Of a DNA stretch of 64,000 nucleotides, positions 33,684-45,290 are shown piece after piece. This DNA comes from Antitrichia curtipendula (Eukaryota > Streptophyta > Bryopsida > Hypnales > Leucodontaceae). The stretch is from positions 17,380,981 through 17,444,980 of the forward strand of contig OX579640.1 of assembly GCA_951230915.1 (NCBI GenBank), given 5' to 3'. Position 1 is the first letter of the stretch. Each line of letters opens with the position of its first letter. The notes under the pieces were generated by a model. It did not search any database. It had not been told where the DNA came from and saw nothing but the letters and a program-made list of their open reading frames with translations. The position numbers and the translations under genes are program-made.

Positions 33684-34406
33684 TAAAAGCTATCGGCTCT
33701 AAATACTTAATCTTTGTACTACAGCTAGGGTATAGAAACCTTAGCACCAACAATTCTAGAAATGTAAACCTAAGAGCTTTAAGCCTAAGTTTTACAAGCC
33801 CAAAGCTTGGAGCCCTTTCTTCCCCCCAAAACTAGAATCTTTACAATTATTTTCTAAAATTTTGAAAAAAATGTCTTTTTTTAGGTTATATTACTATTTT
33901 GAAAAAATTGATACCTATGATCGGGAAAAACATAAATATCCTATAACCGTGGAAGATAATTTGGTCATATTGAATTTAGAAAACTATAGAAAAGTCTTGA
34001 AGTAAATTGTTCAAATAATCCAAATATTACTTCATCAGACATTCAACCAATCTATGCTATTTCAAAATTTTAGTTTAGATTTAAGGAGCTTGCTTTCATC
34101 AATAAATGATAAATGACAAAACCTTGCAATTCTCAGCCTTTCTAAACCATTACTCAACAATATGCATTGTACTACTAACCTTTAAGTAGACTGCTCAAAT
34201 CACATCTAGATATGAAGATACATTCAAAGAAAAAATAATAAAAGTAAGTACAATATTGTAAGGACTATGAAACTCTTTAGTTTCCCACTTCAAGGATTTC
34301 AATCTTGGGAAGGAACAACTTCACTTCATTGAAGCTAAAGTTCGATGCATGGATGAAATTCTCTTCCTTGTGATTCATCTTGCAAACATATATGAAAAGG
34401 TAATTA
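33684..34406. other. Unassigned AT-rich sequence
   Basis: Nothing recognisable. Confidence 0.4.
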
Positions 34407-35299
34407 ATCCCTAAAGAACCAAGGCCTTTTTTCCATCAAAAATCACTTGAAACTACCATTTCTATTGCAAAGAGCAAAAAACTTAAACTTTTTTTATTTT
34501 TATATCTAACCATAGAATCTTCTACTAGACTAGCTTTAAAATGTATGGAAGAAATTTTAAGAACTTTGACCGCATTGATTGCAAGATATTTGCATCCAAT
34601 GTGAAGAATTTCTTTTTGTTCCTTGGTTGACTAGATTTTTTGGCTTTGAATCTTCTTAACTTAGATTTTTTGTATTATTGATTTTGATTTTGATTTTCTA
34701 AGTTTTTAATGCTGAACAATTGAATTAAGTATCTAAAAAAAACTCAAGAAAAAAACACTTAGTCTATATTCTTTAAAAATTTATTAAATAGAAGTAGGTT
34801 CAAAATTGAAGGAAAAACTAAACCGTTAATAGTGCTAAGATGGAATTGAAATATAATAATCCCAATAGTGAGATTGTTCTAGCAAGCAAACCTAACCCTT
34901 TCTAACAATTTGTTTTGGAAAGTTTTAAAAATTGCATTGAAAATTGAATTCTATAAGTTATTTTTTCAAGTAGATGCTTAGATTGCCCAAAAAACTAAGA
35001 TTGTACATAATTTTTTCATCTCTAGTCCAAATAGAATGAGTAAAAGCTTCAAATGTAGACAAAATAATTTATTTTGACTTTTTGTGATTTTTTTGTGTTA
35101 CTTGCCACCCTCCATTTTTGGCTTATTGTGCCTTAACTTTTTTTTCTAGGCACTTATTGAAATAAAATGATATATCACAAAGCTCTTGCAAAATTGCACA
35201 CCCTCAAAAAGTTTCAAAAACATTCACTTCAAATTGAGACAATAGGAACCTACAAAGATCCAAATTGTCCTTCGAGGGGACAAACAATCCTTTAGCAGT
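34407..35299. mobile_element. ACCCCTAAAG-family TIR element, second type (893 bp)
   Basis: Left ATCCCTAAAGAACCAAGGCC, right inverted ACTGCTAAAGG, TA on both sides. Colinear with 6666-7580, 61042-61946 and the outer parts of 1118-2846; the right part ends with the shared GAGGGGACAA motif. Confidence 0.84.
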
Positions 35300-35301
35300 T
35301 A

Positions 35302-37574
35302 ATATAGGTATTATTTTGTAGTTGACATATTGTTGTCAATTATCAATTGTAGCAACAACCATGGCAACAAAATTGGGTAGGAGCATTTTGAAAACATACT
35401 AATAGAAATGTAGTAAACATTTTGAAGAAGTGCTAGTTCCAGTTTCTAAACATATTACGACTTTGAACCCTAGAAATGGTAGCATGGTACCACTGACAAT
35501 GCTTCTTTTCACACTTCAAGCACTCTTCCACTTGTTTGGATGTTCAATTGTTGGTGCGTTTGAGATTATTCAAATATTTTTTCCTTCCAAGTTGTCTGAT
35601 ACTAATATAGTTTTTTAGGAATGTTGAGCTAAAATATAGTAGGCTCAAAAATTATCTACATGGTGAATAGGGAACATGGAGATATAGCATCACGTGCTTG
35701 TATATAAAAGTCCATATGTTGCAAGAGAAGCATCTCTTGCTTGATAAAATTTGTCTATGTGAAGATTAGCCAAACTTTTGGCACCTAGGACTAGTCCAAA
35801 ATTCAATCTACTGTGTAGGCACTTCAAGCTAAGGTTGAACAACATAAACTCCATCTCCCAAAGTGATTTGTCTCTTTTCCTTAAGCACATGAGTTGTTTG
35901 AGGATCCTCTAAGAACATGATTTTGCTAAACCAGCTAAAGTTTTAGATGACCACACATCTAAACAGAGGCGGATGGTGCTTTGAATCTGAGTTAACATTT
36001 ACTATACCTTCAGAGGTACCATTGAGATAGAGCATTCAAGCATTGAAGATTTTGTATGTTGTACTGGAGGAGTACACCTACTTGGAGGAGTTTGTGAAGG
36101 AGAGGGCAATTTTGAGTTATAAGAAGAAGACCAAAGGAAGGAAGAAAACCTTATAGATGATGCAAAAAGTCAAAGCTCTACAAAGTAGGTGGTGAAGAAG
36201 CTCAAGGTGGCTAGAAGGATTGTAGAAAAAAAGACACAAGAATTCAAAGGTAAGTAGCCTCTCAATGGACCACCTATTCAAGGAGTTACTACCTCATTAG
36301 TCGATGATGACTGCAGTATACAAGCGCCACCAATGACTCACTTTATACTTCTGTTGAAGAAGAATAATGATCGAATTGAAAATTATCCTATTAGTATAAT
36401 AAGTTCGTTCCAAGGGAGACGGTCAAGTAGGGAATCTAAGCTAATAGGAACTATATATAAAATCAAAATATCTCAACTTAAATTCAATAATCCAACTTAG
36501 AATTCCATAGCCAAAAATACTATTACAATGACACTGCAAATCCAATTAGGCTCATAACGTTAACTGTTACATTAACATACTAATTCCAATTGATAAGCAC
36601 AATTTCAAGCTCCATATTTCATCACACTTAAGACATCCATTTGAAATATTTATTTATTTATTGTTTTCCAAATTGGTGGCCAAATCACCGTTTACAAATT
36701 GTCATTTAATTCTTCCTTCTATAAGCTTTTACCACTAAATTTTTGACACAATTCTTCCTTTAATTATCACTCTTCTTGCCAACTTCATCATTAGAACACA
36801 CATCCAAACTTCCCAATTAGAACACTAACATTCTTCATCACAGATTCTTCTCCAATTAGGATAAAAAATATCTTTCCACCACATGCACAACATCAAATTT
36901 AAATCTCCATCTTAACAATAAACTCTTTAACTTCTAGTTCCTCCCAACTAGGACACACACATAACTCATCACTCAATCACACAAATACACCAAGAAACCA
37001 ACTTGGGACACATAAACAATAAAAATACGCAATACAAATTGGCTGGCACACGACTAGCACTCCATCAGATGGTGAAGAAAAATGAGAGAGAAAGCACACC
37101 TAATAGGAACCATAAGGTAGCGGTTACCAAATGGAGAAGGAAGACAACCTAATCACCTACAACTACTTAGGAAATTAATTGACAGTTGAAACAACTACAC
37201 AAAATTCATTCCTCCCTTATCCCATTAGATACCAATCAAAAGACCAAGCTGGACAACCAAAAAGACTCTAATTTGGATCAAAATAGCTCACCCAAATGGC
37301 CCACTTGGACTAAAACTTAACCAACAAACTGTCAAAATAGTATAGAACATTCAAAAATTCAGCCCAAAAATTGTAAAATTAATAGTCCAACTAGGAGATT
37401 TATAACTTCTCTCACTAAGGAGCTCATCAGTCATGGTCCTTTTCCAATTAAAAAAGAGGATGAGTCACTTATCGCGATTGTAGAGTTCATGTATAGTAAA
37501 TACAAGCATCAAGTGGTATTTGATGGCATAAACAATCCACTTTCAATTTTTCTTTTAAAAAGTACAATATTCCT
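35302..37574. other. Unassigned AT-rich sequence
   Basis: About 2.3 kb without repeats that recur in this window. A frame near 36044-36155 reads EEYTYLEEFVKERAILSY, lysine-rich after that, but it is short and I cannot assign it. Confidence 0.35.
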
Positions 37575-37576
37575 TA

Positions 37577-38500
37577 ATCCCTAAAAGAACAAACACTGTT
37601 TTCTGACAACATAGCAATTTTGGGGAGCTCACTATGACCGGAACTTTTCTTTTTTTCTTTGAGTTTTTTCACACAAGATATGCCCAAGGAGTAGCTTTAA
37701 GGCCCAACAATTTTCATAAATTTTGACTACATGGTTAAAAAGTTATTGCATAATATGTCATTTTCATTGGTCGACGGGCACCTGAAAAAACTTCTTTAAA
37801 AATCACTTTTTTTAAAAATAAAAATTTGAAATTGGTTCTTCAGATTTGTAAATATGCGGGAAGCTTTTAATCATTCCATTTTGATTAATGAGATGAAAGT
37901 TATGAGAAGTTTTAGTTTGAGGGGTAGTTATGGATTCTCTACTCTAAGATAAACTTTGAAGTCCTTTATTTAACTCAATTTTCAATATTTTTAAAAAATA
38001 AACAAAAACATTGGGTGTAGATTGTTTATTACAACATTACAACCGTTGGGATTGGCATTTTTAATCCCATATTTAAATTCTTAACAATTTAGTGTTTTGA
38101 CAATTCCCTACCTCTTTCTACTTACTATTTTTTTCCTATATGTTTTACAATTTCAAATGATCTAAAATTTTTTCAAGCATGTAACCAACTTGCCTTGAAG
38201 AATGAATCCAAAGAGTAACTACCAATTTGGACATTTTTCAAATGTGACCTTGTGAAGTGCAGCTACCCGGATTATTGCAGGGACAAAAAAAGGATTTTTG
38301 TCACTTCAAACGCTATTATCTTGCAATCCACACGGTGGAAATTTCTGAAATTTTTTCCACAACTTCTCAAACTAGTTTAATACAAGATCCTATAGTTAAA
38401 TTTGTCCAAAATGTTTCTTTTTCTAAAATTTGGTATTTGTATCAGAAGTAGCAGTTTTGAAGCGGTTTTGGTGAAAACATAGTCTCTAACCTTTAGGGAT
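37577..38500. mobile_element. ACCCCTAAAG-family TIR element, long type, inverted orientation (924 bp)
   Basis: Left ATCCCTAAAAGAAC, right inverted ATCCCTAAAGG, TA on both sides (37575-37576, 38501-38502). Reverse complement of the type copy 24829-25767 over its length. Confidence 0.86.
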
Positions 38501-38889
38501 TAAACAATTCAAAAAATGCATTGAATTTGCTGAAGTGAATGGTAGTCTTCAGAAATGTACATGTTTATACTATTCACTTCAATTATGGATTCTTTCACAA
38601 TATATATCACAACAAGATAGGGCTTACCCACTAAAAGAAAATGAGAGGTTTTGTGACTAGAAAGAGCAACTAGTTTCTGGGTTGCATCAGACATTTGTGG
38701 TTGGTGAGAATGTGGAGGCCCTTAATTATTGTGGACAAGTTTTTTAGTTGTATTGTAGTTGCAAGGCAAAATGGGATTGTTTCTCATTCAACAACCTACT
38801 TGGAACTTCATCTGGGCACTTTAGGACATGGTTGCTTATGTAATATTTGTTGTCACGTGAGGTCGGTCACTCAATCGGTGAATTGTACA

Positions 38890-39030
38890 ACTTATTGGCA
38901 ACTCATTTGCGATTAATGTATGACTCGTATGTGACTCATTTGCAACTCATTTGTGATTTATTTGCCACTTGTTAGTAACTTCATTGCAACTTGTTTGTGG
39001 CACATTTGCAACATGCTTGTAACTTGTAGA
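38890..39030. repeat. Degenerate minisatellite of an ACTCATTTGCA-like unit
   Basis: Units such as CAACTCATTTGCGA, GTGACTCATTTGCAACTCAT, TTTGTGATTTATTTGCCACT recur at about 10-20 bp spacing. Confidence 0.6.
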
Positions 39031-39539
39031 ATTTGTAGATCTTAAAATCTACAAATGTAGAAATTTACTAAAATAATGTAAAATTTACAAACTATAGAAT
39101 TCTATTAACAAAATTCATTGCATAAGGATACAACTACTTATAAGTCTTATATGTCCAACCTAATGGTACTCTTGACAATTGATATGGAACAATTGATATA
39201 AGACAATTGGAAAATGATTTGAAAACAACTAAGAAGCGAGTACTAAACAACTAGGAAACAACTAAGAAATGACTACTATTATTTTACAGTTGCAATTGTT
39301 TCCTAGTCATTTCCTAGTTGTTTTTTGCAACTGCAAATCAACACAGCCAGTATCAAATAATGTGGAATAGTTTACATCAACAATTGTGTGGGAGCCTGAA
39401 AAGTAAGATAAGTCTTGATTAGTGAGGAAAGTAGAGGAAGGAGTTAATAGGGGTACAATTTTTTGGTTTATCTAAGGGTAATCTAAACACCTTACCACAA
39501 TTAACGTTCCATACTAATAGAGTAATGGTAGATAGATAA

Positions 39540-41340
39540 TTAGGTTAAGACCAATAGTTAAAGTTTCTTGTTCTTATTGAGAACCGGAACCAGATTGAGA
39601 TCCGAGATCGTTCCAAATATCGAGGCCGGGTTTCAAAATATAACGGGAGGTATCTTTTGGGGAGTTATCATTCGGGAGAAGAGAAGTTGCCCAGTCAGTC
39701 AGCAAAGGAGGAGAGCGAATCCGAATCCGGATTCGAATCCAAGTCCCAACTCGACTTGAAAGAGGAAGAAGAAGAGGGATCTGACTTGGCCTTGATTTCT
39801 CCGTCCAACTTTAAGGGGAAGACTTCAACTAAGGGTAAGACAACTAAGCCTTCAACCAATAGAAAACAGTCATTAAGAAAGGGCGTCTCCAAAACCGAGG
39901 GACCTTCTCCAAAGAAAGGTAGAAAGTAGAAGTAGAAGTATGAGTTCTTAGGATAAGCCTAGGAATAGTAGGCGGAAAGTACAATAAAGTAAAGTAGAGT
40001 TCAATTAACTTAACTATAGGAAAGTAAAAGATAAGTTTAGTTCAGTTAAGTGAAGGAAAGTTAAAGCTTTTGAGTGTTAGAAAGTTAGTTGACAACTACT
40101 TTTTGAGATGCATGCACCTAAACGTGAGTTTCTATGATTTTAGGATCTAAAGATCCACCTTTTGTGGATTGTCTTGTAGTTAGACAGTTAGTTTGGAAGG
40201 ATAAGGAATGATCCTGGTCCTCTCCTTTTTGATCCTTGGGCCTTTTAGGATTCCTTGGGATTAGTATTTAAGGGTTGGAAATTAGTTTCAACTCCGGGGG
40301 CGTTTTCATATTCTTGTTTTCATATTTCATCTTGCAAAAAAAGCTAGGATTTCTACTCCATTGAGTACTGGTCTAAAAAGTCTTGGTCTTGTGTGAGGGG
40401 TTAGGCGGTGCTTTGACCATTGCTAGTTCTAGTGGCTTGGTGGTGGGAAACTTGAGAGGAGAAGCTACCCCCGAATTCTGTCTAGATTCGGTTTTAGGAA
40501 TATTGGAATCTGGTTGATAAACCTCTGTGTAGTGGGAGGAAATTCTGATTGTTGAAGTTTCTTGAGTGTCTTCTGAGTGGGATAGCCTTTCTTAGGTTAG
40601 GTAAGTTCTTCAGGTGGAAGAGCAAGCGCTAGCCGACGTCAGATGAGGTCCTATTGAATCCGGAAGAGAGGAACATGAAGATAGTTTGGATCTTCTAGTT
40701 AGCAAAGTACCAGGTCTGGCTTTTGGTATCGGGTTCGGATAGGTCCGTCGTTGTAGTAAGAGAGGATTGTGGAGGTTTCCTGAGTGACCTACTGGTGGGG
40801 AGTGATGTCCAGATCAATTGTGAGGAAGAATCCGCATCCGGGATTTGTTAGCTTGTGTGTTTTGTGTTTTCTCTAAGTGGAACTTCAGTCACTATAATCT
40901 ATTGAAGGGTAGGGTATATGTTCCCTTCCTTAACCCCAAGAGCGGAACCCTTTGATATAGAGGTTAAACTATTGCATCGATTACTTGGTTTATTGGATCC
41001 GGATCCGGGAAAGGCATAGGATAACGACACTCTTTCCGATTCCGCATCTGTTAGATCGGATACAAAAGTATTGGGTAGTATTGGACACTGATACTGATTT
41101 ATAAACCCATTTCGTGTGGGTTTGATACATGAAGAGTATGTGAGTTGAAAGGGAAGAAGGTTTAGAAGATATGGATAGGAAAATACAGTTCCTAGTTTAC
41201 AATTCCGGATTCCTTTTGCCTTGGGTTTTGGTTGCTTCCCGTATTGAGAATTCTGGAAGATTGAGGAAACTATGAGTTAAAATCTTGTGAGAATGATACA
41301 CGAGTCATCTTAGGTGTTTTACGCATGTTTAACGCCTAAA
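39540..41340. other. Higher-GC island without recognised genes, possible retroelement remnant
   Basis: Composition differs from the AT-rich repeats on both sides. A 90-codon plus-strand ORF (39657-39929) encodes a Ser/Glu-rich stretch followed by a Lys-rich one (KGKTSTKGKTTKPS), which could be the end of a retroelement gag or an unknown small protein. The following 1.4 kb is non-coding, as an LTR would be, but no second LTR, primer site or polymerase motif was found. Confidence 0.3.
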
Positions 41341-42191
41341 GGTAGGATTTGTGCTTTCTTGTGCTATGACAAATTGTGATGAATTGGATGGAGAACAATT
41401 CACATTCATTCTAAATTTGAACTTTGTTACAACTTTCATAATACTACGCTTCATTCTATGACTCTTTTGTGACTAAAACAATGTATCCTCTTTGTTCTAC
41501 AACTACTTTGCAACTAAAATATTATACTAATCACTAGATGAGATTTGGAGGGTTGGGAGGGTTGTTTCTAGCATGTTTCCAGTGCTATTCCCTCGATAGT
41601 TAAAGAACGTTGTTGTCAGAACTTATTTTTTTGGATTTTTTTGGAAGGGGGAAAAAAAAGTTTTTTTTTATACTTCCTTAATAGGTTCAAAGTAGATTCT
41701 TTTTCCTTATCAATTTCCATGCACATGTATTAGGATTAGGAATCCCTAATTTGAACACAACATTCACTTTTAGCCAAAAGTAAAATTTGCTCCATTGTAA
41801 AGTTTAGTATGTATCACTGAGATGGAAAAAACATTGTGGAATCTAAAGATACACTCAATGCTTCTAAAATGAGTAAGCTAATACATATTCCAAGTATAGG
41901 CCTATAATAGATCAATTATGATCAACATGAGCTAGCTCTTTGGTCAATTTATTTTTATTTTTAAGCAAATATTGTAATGAAAGCAAGTCACGAGCCACAA
42001 GCAATCAGTGATCCCTAGACAGGGACTTATTAGCCGAAATCTCAGTAGATAGACCCATAATATCGAGAAAAAACCTTGTGCATAACATTTGAAATACTTT
42101 GAACTAACAAAATCATGCCAAGGATCACTTAAAGCACGGTGTACACTGGAAGAATGCTCAACAAGTTGTAGACAAACGCTACAACCAATAT
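41341..42191. other. Unassigned AT-rich sequence before the Copia element
   Basis: Nothing recognisable. Confidence 0.4.
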
Positions 42192-42196
42192 CCGCC

Positions 42197-42366
42197 TATT
42201 GGAACCATTAGAGTTTCATCCCTGTCCAATAACATTACATCCATTTGCTCGTTAGTTAGGGTTAAACTCTTGTATTTAACCCCTGTGGTTGCCCTCATTA
42301 ATCATCTCTCCCGACTGGATATGATCTGAATACAGCTACGGTTCAGTTACGCTTCTTATTGCAACA
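42197..42366 (+). repeat. 5' LTR of the Copia element
   Basis: Starts TATTGGAACC and ends TTATTGCAACA; it matches 47819-47993 almost throughout. It lacks five bases (TGTCC) that the 3' LTR has near its start. The start is TA rather than the usual TG in both LTRs, so this was inherited, not a later mutation. Confidence 0.93.
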
Positions 42367-42378
42367 TGGTATCAGAGC
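42367..42378 (+). other. Primer-binding site (initiator Met tRNA)
   Basis: TGGTATCAGAGC follows the LTR end without a gap. It is complementary to the 3' end of plant initiator methionine tRNA and is the classic primer site of plant Copia elements. Confidence 0.93.
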
Positions 42379-42739
42379 GACCATTGATCTTCGATTCCTC
42401 AAGCAGTTAGAATACTCTTGAGATAGACAATAGAAGTCATAGACTGTAGAAACGGTCTAAACTATTCAATTCTCTTGTTCTTCTCTCTTAAGTTACAGTA
42501 GTCACCTACTGATCTTTGGCTAACGATTTCTCCTTGTGTTACTCACGATCATCGTACTAGCAGTGGACAAGTCCACCGTAACCAACCTCTCGACTCCTAC
42601 TGATCTAGCTAGTCTCTCCGTCTTTCCCACAACCGGTAGCGGCTGCACACAATTAGAGTCCAATGACACTCTGAACAGATCTTTTTTTTCCTGCTACACT
42701 TATATCTCCTGTTCACACTCCCAGTCAGATCGTCAGACG

Positions 42740-45290
42740 ATGGACCCAAGCACTAGAGATATACCAGAAACAATGAAACTTGCAGGACCTGCGAATTACG
42801 TCATCTGGAGCTACAAAGTCAAATTGATCCTACTGCAGGAGGGCCTCTAGGGCTTCATCGAACTGCACCTGAACCAGCATGATGAGACCAGGGCCGCAAC
42901 AACGTTGTCCACAATGCAAACCGAAGAGACTTCCTCCACAGCACCCGACGCAAGCGATACCACCACAACACCGGCGCCACCACCCACGACTGTAGTCACC
43001 ATTACATGAGCTAGGCGAAACGATCTGAAGTTTCGTGCGGGGCGCATCATCATCTCCTTGGTAAGAGACTCCATCATCCTCAGTGTCATTCATCTCACTG
43101 ATTCCAAAGACATTTGGGATCGCCTCAAGAGTATGTACAACGTGAGAAGCTCCTCACGATGCCTCTCTCTGCGAGAACAATTTTACTCACTACGACTAGC
43201 AGAGGGTAGAAGTATCGGAGACCATGTCCAACAGATCAACCTTCTAGTCATCCAACTAGCAAACCTAGGGATCACCACCCCCGACAAAGAGCTCGTTGAT
43301 CTTACCTTGAATAGCTTACCTAAAACCTGGTCAACATTTAAGCAAATACAGAAGGGGCGAGACCAACTTCCTAGCTTCCCACAACTAGAGGGCCTCTTAT
43401 TCCAAGAGGAACTTAGCTGGAACTTGGACAACCAACGGGACACAGAAGAAATCAACCTACTCAGAACTCGGGTATCTAGCCGCCACCAAGGTCGCAGACG
43501 CCACATTGAATCTCGCAGCCAAGGCCTCTCCGACCGAACTCAACCCGACCGCTACACTCGTCACATGATTCTCCAGCCACAGCGCAACACCACTTTTTCA
43601 GTTCATTGTCACAAATGCGGCAAACCAGGGCATTTCGCCTGAGACTGCGCCAGAGCTACACTAGAAGACAACATCAAATTCATGCAAGCCCAACTGAAGA
43701 ACATGCAACAATCACGATCACCCCACATTCACCTGATTGAAGCTGCAGAAGACGATGATCACCACCCAGCTCCCTCCATCGACATCAACGAAGACGACGA
43801 CTTGAATCCAAACCTGGACTCCGACAATCCAGAGATCCACGCCTGCCTTGATGCCTTCTCAGACGACCCCCCCAAAGAATTCATCGAATCTTGCAAAGCT
43901 CTCAAGCTCTCAACACGCTCCCCACTCCAGGAGGCAGAGTGGTTTCTCGACTCCGGAGCTTCATCCCACGTAACAGGAAACTCGGCACTCCTCAGTCAGC
44001 TAACTAGCTCCACAATTTTGCATATAAAAATAGCCGGCGGCCACACCATGGCAGTAGCAGGCCAAGGCTCTGTAACCACAGTTGATCTCTTTGGAGAAAT
44101 AAAACAGATCCACATAATTCTTTACGTCCATGGAGTCAAGACGAATCTTTTCTCTGTTGGAAAACTCACCGATGCTGGTTACAGAGTCCTATTTGACAAC
44201 AAGACATGCACCATCTATGACAAAGACCGGCAGAACAACATTTTCTTACAAGCTACCAAAGATCCCCGCAACAACCTATATCAGGTCCTAAATGCATTCG
44301 GATCCCCAGGACACTCTCTCATTGTCACAGTAGCTTCTCCCAGCTTCTCCGTTCTCACTCAGCCTCCCGTACCAAAACACTGCGTCTGACCAACAGACTC
44401 CATGATCCACCTGTGGCACAAATGCATAGCACACCTAAACTACCAAAGCCTGTACCACATGACAACTAAAAAGCTAGTAGGAGGATTACCCATACTCCCA
44501 CTCTTTAAACATACTTGCCCATCCTGCATGATAGGTAAACTCCCCAGGGAAAACATTCCAAAAAAATGCAACCACTACACCACTAGAACCTTACAACTTA
44601 TACACAGCGACCTCTGCGAAACTCTATCCATCCCCTCTCGATCCGGCAATAGATACATTCTAACCTTCATTGATGACTACTCTCGAAAGACATGGCTATA
44701 TTACATCGCCGACAAATTCCAAACACTCAACCGATTTCACAAGTTCCGCAAGTTGGTCGAGAAACCTGGACATCGCATCGAGACTCTCCATAGTGACAGA
44801 GGAGGGGAATACCTATCAACGGACTTTCAAAACTATTGTTCACAAAACGGGATTTCCCGCCAACTTACCGCAGGATACACCCTACACTAGAATGGTGTCG
44901 CCGAACGCAAGAACAGAACACTCCTCGAAGGCATCCGGAGCGTAGTTACTAGAACCAAGATACCTAAAGCCCTCTGGGAAGAACTAGCTAGTATAGTAAA
45001 CTACATACAAAACCAGTGCCCCACCAAAGCATTGAAACTAAAAACACCGGAAGAAATTTTTACCGGAGTCAAGCCAAATCTAGCCCATCTCTGCATCATC
45101 GGGTGTATTGCATACTGCCACATCTCCGATGCCAAACGCCAGAAATTCGACCCCAAGGCCACCCCCACTATTCTTCTAGGCTACGATGAACAATCTAAAG
45201 CCTATCGATGCCCCGTTTCTTCAAGACCTCCTCCAACAAAACCTTTGTCCAGTACCGCTAGACACCCCTACTACAGTACAACCACTTGAT
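42740..45290 (+). pseudogene. Copia gag, protease and integrase part of the polyprotein, interrupted
   Basis: One frame from the ATG at 42740 (MDPSTRDI) holds the gag region, a CCHC zinc knuckle (CHKCGKPGHF, last Cys after a stop), the aspartic protease motif WFLDSGASSH, the GAG-pre-integrase His/Cys finger (HLWHKCIAH...CPSCMIGK) and the integrase core with Asp in HSDLC, Asp in SDRGGEY and Glu in GVAERKNRT. In-frame stops lie at 42848 (TAG), 43007 (TGA), 43640 (TGA, inside the zinc knuckle), 44387 (TGA) and 44888 (TAG). After LLGYDEQSKAYRC at about 45200 the continuation moves to another frame. At least five of the six stops in the whole polyprotein can be explained by C-to-T changes on one strand or the other. 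Confidence 0.9.

Noticed and set aside
38695..38916. 73-codon ORF with several Cys and His
   Set aside because: Too short and without a clear metal-binding spacing or family match; not called.
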